Below are positions 54,670 to 62,988 of a stretch of 64,000 nt of DNA, piece after piece. The stretch lies in NCBI RefSeq assembly GCF_032271945.1, contig NZ_CP130319.1:2623001-2687000 (forward strand), in the 5' to 3' direction. Both the position numbers and the translations under genes were made by a program. Under the pieces are notes generated by a model. The model saw only the letters and a program-made list of their open reading frames with translations. It ran no database searches and was not told the DNA's origin. Every line of letters starts with the position of its first letter. Positions within the stretch are counted from its first letter, which is position 1. Origin of the DNA: Paenibacillus sp. MBLB1832 (GTDB lineage: Bacteria > Bacillota > Bacilli > Paenibacillales > NBRC-103111).

Positions 54670-54966
54670 ATGCCCTTAGTACTACATAACACATCAACTA
54701 ATCAACTATATACATGCATGCTCGTTAATCATTATGGATTGGCCTACTATGGGGTGAAGTTCTGGAACGAATGGGAGGAAGCAGAGACAGGTGCACCCGA
54801 ATTTTTAGCATCGCAATCGGTAGATGAACCAAGTCAATGGCAGCTCATGGAGATCCAGGAAAACGAGATGAAGATATGCAATGTCAAGCTGCGTAATTCT
54901 GCTCAATGGCAGCTATACTGGTCGTTGGAAACCAGAAAGCCCGAGGTGCGGAAACTGGAAATTTAA
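54670..54966 (+). CDS. Conserved-looking hypothetical protein, 98 residues
   Basis: ATG 54670 is preceded by AAAGGAGG at good spacing, so it is very likely translated. The product is rich in aromatic residues and has a repeated QWQL motif (SQWQLMEIQEN and AQWQLYWSLE). No signal peptide, membrane helix or known motif is visible. It lies directly after the oxidoreductase terminator with no promoter of its own that I could identify. Confidence 0.65.
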   Translation: MPLVLHNTSTNQLYTCMLVNHYGLAYYGVKFWNEWEEAETGAPEFLASQSVDEPSQWQLMEIQENEMKICNVKLRNSAQWQLYWSLETRKPEVRKLEI

Positions 54967-55131
54967 ACCGTGTCGTCAATAGGCATAACGCCATGCACAA
55001 TGGGACAATAATCACAACCTTTCACCTATATTCGCGTTCGGCCCCCTCAAACTATAATAAGGTTACGAAAACAAATTTTAACATCTAACAGCAAGACGAT
55101 AGGCAACTTATGAGAGGATGAGGGAACGACG

Positions 55132-56091
55132 ATGAAAAAGTGGACAACCTTAGTTGCAGCACTCATGGTTATATTGACGTTAGTAGTACCGAAGGAATCA
55201 CAAGCTGAGGATGGGGTCACCACCAAAGGTCAGATTGTGGCAGGTGTCAGTTTTCGAGATCAACCTAGCACATCAAGCAATGTCATTCGTATGTTGAAAG
55301 CCAATGAGATCGTAACGGTAACGGATTACACGACGCCTAGTTGGTTTCAAATTAAGGATGCACAGGGTGTCAAAGGATACGTATCGACCAATAGTAAATA
55401 CATAAACATCATTAGTAATGCTGAAATTATTTATGGCGTTAACTTTCGCACAATGCCGACTTCGGAAGCGGGTTCAGGCTCCAAGGTGATTCGCTTGCTT
55501 GCGAAAGGTGAAGAAGTACTAGTTACGGATAAAGTAAACGACAATTGGTACAAAATTGAAGATGGTAACGGTGTCATCGGATATGTGAGCTCCAGTTCGA
55601 AATATATTATCACTGATTTCTCAGTCATAAAACCGAATATGCCGCTAGGCGATGAAATCGAAGCTGTCATCTCGGCGGGCCAAGGATACATGGGAACACC
55701 ATATGAATATGGTTCTGCACGGAATGATCCGAGCACATTTGATTGCTCTGATTTCATTCAGACGATATTCTGGGATGCGCTTCGCTTATCCTTGCCAAGT
55801 GATTCAGCCGCTCAAGGCAGTTATGTTCGGTCCCTGGGACCTATTGTCAAAGATTGGACAACATTGAAACGTGGGGACCTAATGTTCTTCAGCAGCTACA
55901 AAGGCGCCAAAGCTTCTGATTATGCAGGTGTTAATATTTTGACAGAACCGATTACACATGTAGGCATTTATTTAGGAAACGGTCAAATGCTTCATACCTA
56001 CTCCGTTGAATCAGGTGGCGTTCGCATCGATACGATCGATGGAAAGCAGTGGGAAAATCGATTTTTGTATGGCGGCAGTGTTTTACGATAA
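55132..56091 (+). CDS. Secreted NlpC/P60 peptidoglycan hydrolase with two SH3b domains
   Basis: A 319-residue exported cell-wall hydrolase. A signal peptide (WTTLVAALMVILTLVV, cleavage after SQAE-like residues near 26) is followed by two bacterial SH3 domains (about 30-90 and 97-160, each with F-R-x2-P-S/T and W-x-K/Q-I) that bind the wall, and an NlpC/P60 domain with the catalytic Cys in FDCSDFIQ near 204 and His in THVGIYLGN near 274. GAGGATGAGGG precedes ATG 55132. The substrate bond is expected to lie in the peptide stem. Confidence 0.9.
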   Translation: MKKWTTLVAALMVILTLVVPKESQAEDGVTTKGQIVAGVSFRDQPSTSSNVIRMLKANEIVTVTDYTTPSWFQIKDAQGVKGYVSTNSKYINIISNAEIIYGVNFRTMPTSEAGSGSKVIRLLAKGEEVLVTDKVNDNWYKIEDGNGVIGYVSSSSKYIITDFSVIKPNMPLGDEIEAVISAGQGYMGTPYEYGSARNDPSTFDCSDFIQTIFWDALRLSLPSDSAAQGSYVRSLGPIVKDWTTLKRGDLMFFSSYKGAKASDYAGVNILTEPITHVGIYLGNGQMLHTYSVESGGVRIDTIDGKQWENRFLYGGSVLR

Positions 56092-56135
56092 GTTGATGGT
56101 TCGAACAGGCCATGTGTGCCATATACTATAGAAAG

Positions 56136-56167
56136 AGGCGGATGCTGCCTTAGCATCCGCCTTTTTC
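56136..56167 (+). terminator. Intrinsic terminator after the NlpC/P60 gene
   Basis: AGGCGGATGCT pairs with AGCATCCGCCT (56136-56146 and 56152-56162), followed by TTTT. Confidence 0.9.
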
Positions 56168-56223
56168 TTACACATCGAGGCATGTGTATTTCCTTGATTC
56201 TATGGAGAAGGGAGGGTCTAATC

Positions 56224-56829
56224 TTGAAATTTTCCAACAAATTTTCAACGACCAACCAGTCACTGGAATTTAGGAACACAACGGAAAGAGGACTTAACCT
56301 GAATACCGTGCACGAACGGATTCTTCAGTTTATGCGACAAGACCCTGTAGCAACCTACAAATTTATTATCGGCACTGACTGTCAAGTGCACACAGGGCAT
56401 ACGAAATTCATTACTGGCGTGGTTATTCAGCGACTAGGGAAAGGCGCATGGGCGTGTTATCGGCAAGTGATCGTGCCCAGAGCCCTTTACTCCATTAAAG
56501 AGAAACTGTCGATGGAAACCACTTTAAGTGAAGAAATTGCGATGTATTTTGACGAGAATAAGCGTTCAGAGATGGAAAATATTATTATGCCGCACGTATA
56601 TCAAGGCGCTACGTTCGATATGTATATTCATATTGATGCGGGAGATGACGAGAATCGCAATCGAACCGCCAAGTTCGTTCAAGAAATGGTAAGACGTGTC
56701 GAGTCAGTGGGCATGGTGCCTGTGATTAAGCCAGATTGCTATGTAGCTTCTGCGTATGCGAACCGGTTCTCGAAGAAACCGTACCGACCCCAATATGAGG
56801 AGAATGAGGTTAGGGATGGCAGCTTATAA
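56224..56829 (+). CDS. ykuK: YkuK family (ribonuclease H-like, DUF458) protein
   Basis: A 201-residue protein of the YkuK family, with an RNase H-like fold predicted from the family and no proven activity. Recognisable parts are YKFIIGTDCQVHTGHTKFITGV near 62-83 (in two runs), a central helix ALYSIKEKLSMET and MYIHIDAGDDENRNRT near 150 with the acidic cluster. TTG 56224 is chosen because GGGAGGG is 7 bases upstream; the longer reading frame above it runs through the preceding terminator. Confidence 0.85.
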   Translation: MKFSNKFSTTNQSLEFRNTTERGLNLNTVHERILQFMRQDPVATYKFIIGTDCQVHTGHTKFITGVVIQRLGKGAWACYRQVIVPRALYSIKEKLSMETTLSEEIAMYFDENKRSEMENIIMPHVYQGATFDMYIHIDAGDDENRNRTAKFVQEMVRRVESVGMVPVIKPDCYVASAYANRFSKKPYRPQYEENEVRDGSL

Positions 56830-56982
56830 GTATGGAATAAAACCGTTAACTCAGATGGTCATGGAGATCAAGAGAGCTAACGGTTTTATAATTGCAGATC
56901 ACGTGGTACATTTGAAAAGGATTTTAGCGATGAATTAACGAAGTAGGCTAAGTAGATGCTGCATGTCACTAGGAGGAATACC

Positions 56983-57489
56983 ATGAACAAAACGTTTATC
57001 ATTGAAGCTGTCATGCTAGCTGTCCATGGTCAGTTAATGCTGCCTGTGAAGCCTGTGACGTATCTCATCCCGTATACAACGATTCAGGAGTTATATGAGT
57101 TGCAAACGAGCGATGAACCGATTATGGTACACACGGAAGACGATGGTTTTGTCAAAGGGATGATTGGCGAGCTGATTCATTTCTTTGAGGAATCTTTTAA
57201 TAAGAAAAAAGTTGAAAAAGCGTTGACGATGCCATGGGGAAAAAGCCCGCCATTGCCGATCAATGAACATGTGATTTTACAAATTGTTAATGCGATTGAT
57301 AATGAGGCTTATGGCGATCATCTGGATCCCATCGAAACGGAATTGATTCTAACTGCAATGAAAGAAAAAGCGGTGATTCTGACCGATCAAATGGAATTTA
57401 TCGACAGAATTATCGAGATGGCCATTCCTGTTGAGACGTGTGATGTAGAGGATTTCGAGTTTGTCGTGGAAGACGATAATCAAGTATAG
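56983..57489 (+). CDS. Hypothetical protein, 168 residues
   Basis: ATG 56983 follows AGGAGG by 6 bases. The product has a Pro-containing N-terminal part (PVKPVTYLIPYTTIQELYEL) and a helical C-terminal half ending in an acidic tail. No signal, membrane segment or catalytic motif can be seen. The alternative upstream ATG at 56956 lacks a binding site. I do not recognise the family; the clear gene signals and good codon use make it a real gene. Confidence 0.75.
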   Translation: MNKTFIIEAVMLAVHGQLMLPVKPVTYLIPYTTIQELYELQTSDEPIMVHTEDDGFVKGMIGELIHFFEESFNKKKVEKALTMPWGKSPPLPINEHVILQIVNAIDNEAYGDHLDPIETELILTAMKEKAVILTDQMEFIDRIIEMAIPVETCDVEDFEFVVEDDNQV

Positions 57490-57512
57490 AACGAGGAGCT
57501 GACAAGGGTAGT

Positions 57513-58547
57513 ATGCGTGTGAAAGATCAAGAAGAACGTTTAATGGAGGTACCTTCTCATTGGTTCCCAACACAGACCTGGAAGCTTCGCATTGGAACAG
57601 GCGGGATGAACAATACAACACGATTCGTTGATGTAGATGATCGAACGTACGTACTGAGACTGTACGAGACACATCGTGACAGGAATAAGATTGCCTTTGA
57701 ACATCGAGTGCTGCTCCAATTAGCGGCAATCCGAGAAGAATTAGCTTTTGAAATCCCGCGGCCGCTCGAAAGGCCAAATGGCGAAACGGTTGTTACGCTT
57801 GGTGAGGAAGGAGGGAAGCTGGCGGCGCTGTTCACTTTCACAGAAGGTCAGAATCCGATCGAAGTTTCCTCACGTCATCTCACGGAAATGGGGCAAGCTG
57901 TTGGCCAGTTGTCCAAGTGTTTAGCCCAAATATCCGTCGATATTCAGCCGCAATATAACCCTTACTATGAGATTGAGCATATACACCCAAGTTGCACACC
58001 AGAAGCAATTCGTGCATTCTGCCTGCAAGCGCCAGAGCCCTTCACAAAGCAGCAGAATAAGCTGAAATACATTTACAGCCGCTATATGGCGTTGTATGAC
58101 GCAATTCCCGCGATCCGCAAGTTACCGCATCAGCTTGTGCATGGCGATATCAATGGGTCGAATATGTTAGTGAATGAGAATGGGCACATTGCCGCTATTC
58201 TAGACTTCGAATTCGTGACGATGGACGTGCGAGTCATGGAATTGGCTGTGTGTCTATCCGATTTAATTGATCCTGCCATGGATGAAAAGGTACTTAGAGC
58301 GCGGTGTACAGCTTTCTATCAAGGCTATCAATCCTACATCCAGCTTGGCGATGATGAGATTCGAGTATTACCTCTATTAATCGAGCTTCGGAGGTTGGAT
58401 GTGTTTATTCATTTTCTAGGCCGATATATGGATGGCGTTGATCCGCAAGGCGTTCTTGTCGATATTATTCAGAATACATATGAAAAAACGAAATGGCTTG
58501 ACGTTCACGATACGCTGCTGCGTTTCACTACGCGGGAGATGAAATAG
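57513..58547 (+). CDS. Aminoglycoside phosphotransferase-like kinase
   Basis: A 344-residue protein with the eukaryotic-like kinase fold of the APH family, which includes homoserine kinase type II and CotS/YutH-like spore coat kinases. The catalytic loop HGDINGSNMLV near 214 and the metal-binding ILDFEFV near 230 are intact. The start is uncertain: ATG 57513 is used, with AGGAG 15 bases upstream; ATG 57543 is also possible. The substrate cannot be told from the sequence; a link to antibiotic resistance should not be assumed. Confidence 0.82.
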   Translation: MRVKDQEERLMEVPSHWFPTQTWKLRIGTGGMNNTTRFVDVDDRTYVLRLYETHRDRNKIAFEHRVLLQLAAIREELAFEIPRPLERPNGETVVTLGEEGGKLAALFTFTEGQNPIEVSSRHLTEMGQAVGQLSKCLAQISVDIQPQYNPYYEIEHIHPSCTPEAIRAFCLQAPEPFTKQQNKLKYIYSRYMALYDAIPAIRKLPHQLVHGDINGSNMLVNENGHIAAILDFEFVTMDVRVMELAVCLSDLIDPAMDEKVLRARCTAFYQGYQSYIQLGDDEIRVLPLLIELRRLDVFIHFLGRYMDGVDPQGVLVDIIQNTYEKTKWLDVHDTLLRFTTREMK

Positions 58548-58553
58548 ACCGCT

Positions 58554-58588
58554 TTACTCACCTTTAGGTAAGTAAGACACGTTTTTTT
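58554..58588 (+). terminator. Probable terminator after the phosphotransferase gene
   Basis: TTACTCACC pairs with GGTAAGTAA (58554-58562 and 58567-58575), one mismatch, with seven T a few bases further on. Confidence 0.6.
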
Positions 58589-58594
58589 CAGTTC

Positions 58595-58623
58595 TTTTCA
58601 GGCACATAACCTTCAACTATACT
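58595..58623 (+). promoter_or_regulatory. Predicted sigma-A promoter of the aldo/keto reductase gene
   Basis: TTTTCA (58595-58600) is 17 bases from TATACT (58618-58623). Confidence 0.5.
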
Positions 58624-58684
58624 GTACATAGACAACTGCTTTCCAGTGAAAACTGTTTGCAGTGACATTTGAAGGAGGACAATC

Positions 58685-59674
58685 ATGGTCTATCAAGCTA
58701 GTTCTACGCGTTATGCAGAAATGAAATATAATCGTTCGGGTAAGTCGGGGCTTAAACTGCCAGCCATTTCGTTGGGGCTATGGCACAATTTCGGCGGGGT
58801 AGACCTGCATGAGAACGGGAAGGCGATGCTGCTTCGTTCCTTTGATTTGGGAATTACCCACTTCGACTTAGCGAACAACTACGGGCCTCCGCCAGGATCT
58901 GCGGAAGAACTGATGGGTCGCGTGCTGAAGAGTGATCTGGCTGCGTACCGTGACGAGCTCATTATCTCCACTAAAGCAGGGTATTACATGTGGGAAGGGC
59001 CATACGGGGAGTGGGGCTCCAAGAAATATCTCGTTTCCAGCTTGGATCAAAGTTTGAAGCGCATGGGTCTTGAATATGTAGATATCTTCTACTCTCACCG
59101 ACCAGATCCGAACACACCGCTTGAAGAAACCATGGCTGCACTGGATCAAATCGTTCGTCAAGGGAAAGCTCTCTATGTGGGAATATCCAGCTATTCGCCT
59201 GAGCAAACGAAGGAAGCTGCTGCTATTCTGAAACGTATGGGGACACCTCTGTTAATTCATCAACCTGTATACAGCATGTTTAATCGTTGGATTGAGGATG
59301 GCTTGCAAGATGTGCTGGATGAAAATGGTGTAGGCAGTATCGCTTTCTGTCCACTAGCGCAGGGATTGTTAACGAATAAATACGTAAGTGGTATCCCGGC
59401 AGATTCAAGAGCTGGACGTCCGGGCACGTTCTTGAAATCAAATGATATTACGGAAGAGAAGCTAAGCCAAATCAATCAACTGAACGAAATCGCAAGTTCA
59501 CGCGGTCAAAGCTTGGCGCAAATGGCGCTAGCTTGGGTGTTACGCGGCGGACGTGTGACGTCTGCATTGATCGGGGCGAGCCGCGTTTCTCAAATCGAGG
59601 AAAATGTGGCTGCTTTGAAAAACCTGGAGTTCGCTCCGGAAGAACTCGACGCAATCGAAAAAATCCTGAAGTAA
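58685..59674 (+). CDS. Aldo/keto reductase (YghZ/L-glyceraldehyde 3-phosphate reductase type)
   Basis: A 329-residue NADPH-dependent oxidoreductase with the catalytic tetrad in ITHFDLANNYGPP near 60-72 (Asp, Tyr), STKAGY near 97 (Lys) and FYSHRPD near 138 (His). The N-terminal MKYNRSGKSGLKLPAISLGLWHNFG is typical of the YghZ-like group, which reduces small aldehydes. ATG 58685 follows GAAGGAGG. The stop is 3 bases from the end of the convergent recombinase gene, and the last codons form part of that gene's terminator. Confidence 0.9.
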   Translation: MVYQASSTRYAEMKYNRSGKSGLKLPAISLGLWHNFGGVDLHENGKAMLLRSFDLGITHFDLANNYGPPPGSAEELMGRVLKSDLAAYRDELIISTKAGYYMWEGPYGEWGSKKYLVSSLDQSLKRMGLEYVDIFYSHRPDPNTPLEETMAALDQIVRQGKALYVGISSYSPEQTKEAAAILKRMGTPLLIHQPVYSMFNRWIEDGLQDVLDENGVGSIAFCPLAQGLLTNKYVSGIPADSRAGRPGTFLKSNDITEEKLSQINQLNEIASSRGQSLAQMALAWVLRGGRVTSALIGASRVSQIEENVAALKNLEFAPEELDAIEKILK

Positions 59675-59685
59675 TCTTCAGGATT
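59662..59685 (-). terminator. Terminator of the recombinase gene, inside the reductase 3' end
   Basis: AATCCTGAAG (59662-59671) pairs exactly with CTTCAGGATT (59676-59685) across TAAT. On the minus strand the hairpin is followed by a T-run (59658-59661 and beyond), as a terminator requires; on the + strand none follows. It spans both stop codons. Confidence 0.75.
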
Positions 59686-60760
59686 CCAATCGTCGATCGA
59701 TGGCCTCGGACATCGTGCGGTCCGTGAGGTGTGCATAGATTTGCGTCGTTTCTGGCGACGCGTGTCCCAGTTGTTCTTGCGTTTTGTACAAGTCATTCTG
59801 TAAGTAGTAATCCGTGGCGAAGGAATGCCGCAGCTTATGTACAGACAGAAAAGGTTTGCCGAAACGCTTGGCATATTTGATCACAAGCTCTTGAATGGCG
59901 CGTTTCGTCATTCGTTCGCCTTCTTTTTTGCCATTTGCGATGGCAAGGAAGAGGGCTTTTTCTCTTTTTACAGGCTTATAGCGTGTGGAACGAATGGCTA
60001 AATAATCAGTTAAAGCTTGAATCGCATCGAGTCTGAAATAGACGGGCGTTTTGAATGTATCGTCATTTTTACCTTTACGGTATACGTGGGTGAGCTTCAT
60101 TTTCAGATCAATATCATCGACATTCAAGTTGAACACTTCGGATACACGCAAACCAGAATTAAGAATCAGCGTGATGATACAAGCATCGCGAACTTTATTT
60201 AATTCATACGCATAGAGCGCTTGTTTATTGGTCGCAACATCGTGCTCATACCCGTGCTTGACATAGTCAATGAACTCCACGATTTCGGTTTCTTGCAGCA
60301 GCTTTCCTTCCAGCTTGGCCGCACTATCCTTCGCTTTATGGGAGCGCTTAATTTCGACCTTGGCCATCACATTCCGCTTCAGAAGCGGGTAGAAGTCATC
60401 GTCCTCGGCAATTTGGCTCAAATAATGAAATAAGGAGCGAAGCGCCGAGAGCTTGCGGTTAATCGTTGTTTTGCCATTTGCTTGCACTTTACGTGTAGCT
60501 AAGAACATGCGAAAATTATTGATGCTGTCCATATGTAATTTCTCTAGATCATCTAGTGTTACTTGATTCATCGCTGTCGCTGTACTCAAGCCTTCTGCCA
60601 GTAGCCAGGACAAGAAGATTTCATAATCTCGGACATACTCGAGCAGCGATGAGGGGGAGAGGTCGGGGAGCTTATAATTGATGAATTTCTCAATAAACCA
60701 AGGCATGGAGGGGACGCGCCGATCCAGTTCTTGCCGATCCTTCACCTTAATAATATTCAT
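59678..60760 (-). CDS. xerS: Tyrosine recombinase, XerS-like
   Basis: A 360-residue site-specific recombinase. The N-terminal SAM-like DNA-binding domain covers about 20-150; the catalytic domain shows NSGLRVSEV (first Arg) near 204, YRKGKNDDTFKT (Lys) near 231, HKLRHSFAT near 308 and LGHASPETTQIYAH with the nucleophilic Tyr near 343. Overall it resembles XerS, the single dimer-resolving recombinase of streptococci, more than XerC/XerD. No phage or integron genes are near. The symbol rests on similarity; an integrase with another role is possible. Confidence 0.8.
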   Translation of the reverse strand: MNIIKVKDRQELDRRVPSMPWFIEKFINYKLPDLSPSSLLEYVRDYEIFLSWLLAEGLSTATAMNQVTLDDLEKLHMDSINNFRMFLATRKVQANGKTTINRKLSALRSLFHYLSQIAEDDDFYPLLKRNVMAKVEIKRSHKAKDSAAKLEGKLLQETEIVEFIDYVKHGYEHDVATNKQALYAYELNKVRDACIITLILNSGLRVSEVFNLNVDDIDLKMKLTHVYRKGKNDDTFKTPVYFRLDAIQALTDYLAIRSTRYKPVKREKALFLAIANGKKEGERMTKRAIQELVIKYAKRFGKPFLSVHKLRHSFATDYYLQNDLYKTQEQLGHASPETTQIYAHLTDRTMSEAIDRRLES

Positions 60761-60831
60761 AGTCGGTCACCTCTTCACGGTCATGCTGATAGTATACCAG
60801 TGGTAATGTGAAATTGGTAGGCATGGAAAGC

Positions 60832-60858
60832 AAACTTTTCATCAGGGTGAGTCGTTAT
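60832..60858 (+). promoter_or_regulatory. Predicted ECF (autoregulatory) promoter of sigV-rsiV
   Basis: AAAC (60832-60835) preceded by C and followed by TTTT resembles the ECF -35 (TGAAACTTTT), and CGTTAT (60853-60858) resembles the -10 (CGTC), 17 bases apart. ECF sigma operons are usually self-transcribed. Confidence 0.45.
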
Positions 60859-60916
60859 ATCTACATCAAGAGCAATTCATGAAAACGTGCGCGGTAAAAG
60901 GAGTGTCAGTCATCAT

Positions 60917-61426
60917 ATGGCTATCAAAGATCAATTAGAAGCGGAGCTAATCGCTTGCATCACCGAGCATAAAGCCAATGTGTACCGTTTAGCCTACACC
61001 TACGTCAAGAATCAGGAAGATGCACTCGATATTGTGCAAGATGCGATTCAGAAGGCGCTATCGGCTTCGGGCACACTCAAGAATACGACATACATCAAGA
61101 GTTGGTTTTACCGGATCGTGGTGAACACGGCACTTGATTTTCTACGGAAGCATAAGAAGCTGACCATTATCGATGACATCACGCTGGAAGCGATGACGCC
61201 TGGCAGTGAAGATACATATGCGAATATCGATTTGGAAAAGGCTTTGGACGAATTGCCAACGATGTATCGCAGCGTAGTTACGCTTCGATATTTTGAAGAT
61301 TTGAAGATCGATGAAATTGCTGATGTGTTAAAAGAAAATACAAGTACGATCAAGACACGCTTATATCACGCTTTGAAATTACTGCGTATCAAATTGCTCG
61401 ATGATTCGCTAGTGGAGGTCAACTAA
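60917..61426 (+). CDS. sigV: ECF sigma factor, SigV-like
   Basis: A 169-residue ECF sigma factor with region 2 (NVYRLAYTYVKNQEDALDIVQDAIQKAL in two runs near 20-47) and region 4 (LPTMYRSVVTLRYFEDLKIDEIADVL near 115, then STIKTRLYHALKLLR). The anti-sigma gene follows after 2 bases, and its RsiV-like sequence indicates the SigV group, which answers lysozyme in B. subtilis. ATG 60917 is 13 bases after AAAAGGAG, a rather long spacing; GTG 60887 has no binding site. Confidence 0.87.
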   Translation: MAIKDQLEAELIACITEHKANVYRLAYTYVKNQEDALDIVQDAIQKALSASGTLKNTTYIKSWFYRIVVNTALDFLRKHKKLTIIDDITLEAMTPGSEDTYANIDLEKALDELPTMYRSVVTLRYFEDLKIDEIADVLKENTSTIKTRLYHALKLLRIKLLDDSLVEVN

Positions 61427-61428
61427 CT

Positions 61429-62316
61429 ATGGACGAGAAGATTGAACAAATGAAACAACAATATATGGACATTCCGATCCCAGCTGAGCTGGATTTTATT
61501 GTGAATCGTGCGATTCAGCTCCATAAGAAAAAGTCGAAGCGCAGCATGAAATGGGTTGCCGCGGCAGCAGCAGCCGTCGTGATCCTTGTAGCAGGTTTGA
61601 ATACGAGCCCAGCGCTTGCACAATCACTATCTGAGGTACCATATGTAGGTAAAATCATGAAAGTGTTAACCTTCCGTGCTTATACGTTTGATGATGGTGC
61701 GCACATCGCGAAGATCGAAGTACCGATCATCACGAACATAGATAATAAAACGTTAGAGGAATCCCTTAATACGAAGTATTTAGAGGAAAGTAAGGAGCTG
61801 TACGCTAGTTTCATGACGGATATGGAGAAGATGAAGGCGAGCGGAAAAGAAGGGCATCTAGGTGTGGATAGTGGATATGTCGTCAAAACGGACAATGATC
61901 TTATTTTGGCTGTAGGCCGATATGTGGTCAATACGGTTGGATCTTCGTCCACGACCTTCCAATATGACACGATCGATAAGAAAAACCAGCTGCTGATTAC
62001 GTTACCAAGCTTGTTTAGAGATGAAAGTTACGTTCAAACGATAAGTCAAAATATTAAAGAGCAAATGCTGCAGCGCATGAAAGATGACCCGTCCAAAGTG
62101 TACTGGGTGGAGGGAGCTCCCATTGACGCGAAAATGGCGATTTTTAAAACCATCAAGAAAGATCAAAGCTTCTATATCAATGCTCAGAATAAATTGGTCA
62201 TCGTCTTTCAAAAGTATGAGGTCACTCCAGGGTATATGGGCGTCGTCGAATTCGTCATTCCAACGAATCTGATTTCGGAACAATTGAGTACACATGCCTA
62301 TCTTTCGCCCGAATAA
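61429..62316 (+). CDS. rsiV: Anti-sigma factor, RsiV-like (DUF3298)
   Basis: A 295-residue membrane protein that should hold SigV at the membrane. A cytoplasmic N-terminal part (1-40) is followed by one transmembrane helix (WVAAAAAAVVILVAGL near 40) and an extracytoplasmic region with the DUF3298 fold (ITLPSLFRDESYVQTISQN near 185). In B. subtilis this domain binds lysozyme directly and the protein is then cut by signal peptidase. An Ala-rich stretch with LAQS after the helix offers a possible cleavage site. Confidence 0.83.
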   Translation: MDEKIEQMKQQYMDIPIPAELDFIVNRAIQLHKKKSKRSMKWVAAAAAAVVILVAGLNTSPALAQSLSEVPYVGKIMKVLTFRAYTFDDGAHIAKIEVPIITNIDNKTLEESLNTKYLEESKELYASFMTDMEKMKASGKEGHLGVDSGYVVKTDNDLILAVGRYVVNTVGSSSTTFQYDTIDKKNQLLITLPSLFRDESYVQTISQNIKEQMLQRMKDDPSKVYWVEGAPIDAKMAIFKTIKKDQSFYINAQNKLVIVFQKYEVTPGYMGVVEFVIPTNLISEQLSTHAYLSPE

Positions 62317-62375
62317 AAACAGTCACGGTTGTCTACATTAATTGGGTAGGATCAACAACAGCTGGGGGTATTACC

Positions 62376-62615
62376 ATGCCGCAACAAGAGGAACTTGGTT
62401 TAGACCAATTGAAGGAAGTAGCTCAAAAAGCGGAGCAAGCCGCCGAACAAACACTACAAGTCGCACAGCAAATTTATTCGCAGGCTACGGCCGCAGCCCT
62501 AACGGAAGCCGAGCAGGAGCTTGAAGCGTTACAAGGGCAGATTAAACAAGCGCAGCAAAAAACAGAAGAACTAAAGCATGAATTAAAGACAACGAAGGAA
62601 TCTACACAGTCCTAA
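62376..62615 (+). CDS. Short coiled-coil protein, unrecognised
   Basis: A 79-residue, Gln/Glu/Ala-rich protein predicted to be one long coiled coil (LKEVAQKAEQAAEQTLQVAQ and further heptads). ATG 62376 follows AGCTGGGGG. There is no signal peptide. The next gene is 13 bases downstream, so the two are probably cotranscribed. Low complexity prevents family assignment. Confidence 0.65.
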   Translation: MPQQEELGLDQLKEVAQKAEQAAEQTLQVAQQIYSQATAAALTEAEQELEALQGQIKQAQQKTEELKHELKTTKESTQS

Positions 62616-62628
62616 GGAGGAAATAAGC

Positions 62629-62889
62629 ATGCCGAGACGTCGAAGTGGACCACATACCATTGATCCGAACAAAGCGATGATTAAAGAAGTCCATTATGAG
62701 GACGGGAGTATTCAAGCGGTGAAGTTTCAGAATGGTCAGGTCGTCGATGTCCAAACAGCCATCGAGATGACCGAAGCGGATTTAATCGAAGATGCAAATA
62801 CGGGTGTGAATCGCGAAGGAGAGAAAACGCTGCGTTCGTATCCTGATGGCGATCCGAGCAATAATTTATCGAACTTACCGCGGTTCTAA
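62629..62889 (+). CDS. DUF3892 family protein
   Basis: An 86-residue protein with the DUF3892 core (HYEDGSIQAVKFQNGQVVDVQTAIEM), a small beta-rich fold of unknown function common in spore formers. ATG 62629 follows AAGGAGG at good spacing. A terminator follows. Confidence 0.78.
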   Translation: MPRRRSGPHTIDPNKAMIKEVHYEDGSIQAVKFQNGQVVDVQTAIEMTEADLIEDANTGVNREGEKTLRSYPDGDPSNNLSNLPRF

Positions 62890-62904
62890 ACGTGTTGATC
62901 TAGA

Positions 62905-62934
62905 AAGCTGCTTGCCAATGGTGAGCGGCTTTTT
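62905..62934 (+). terminator. Intrinsic terminator after the DUF3892 gene
   Basis: AAGCTGCT (62905-62912) pairs with AGCGGCTT (62924-62931), one T-G pair, followed by TTT. Confidence 0.7.
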
Positions 62935-62940
62935 GGCATT

Positions 62941-62970
62941 AAAAAAAGCTGCTGAGCAAGCTCGGCAGCT
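62941..62970 (-). terminator. Intrinsic terminator of the minus-strand membrane protein gene
   Basis: On the minus strand AGCTGCCGA pairs with TCAGCAGCT with one mismatch, followed by seven T. It is back to back with the + strand terminator. Confidence 0.8.
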
Positions 62971-62988
62971 AATGGATACGGTTACAGA

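Noticed and set aside
56756..56938. Extra small gene overlapping the end of ykuK
   Set aside because: No binding site, overlaps a clear gene in another frame, and no recognisable product.
57513..58547. Antibiotic resistance gene (aminoglycoside phosphotransferase)
   Set aside because: The fold is shared by many housekeeping kinases; nothing in the context or sequence indicates resistance.
60761..60890. dif-like site beside the XerS-like gene
   Set aside because: The only symmetry is a short TACCA-G-TGGTA palindrome near 60794; it lacks the two 11-base arms expected of a dif site.
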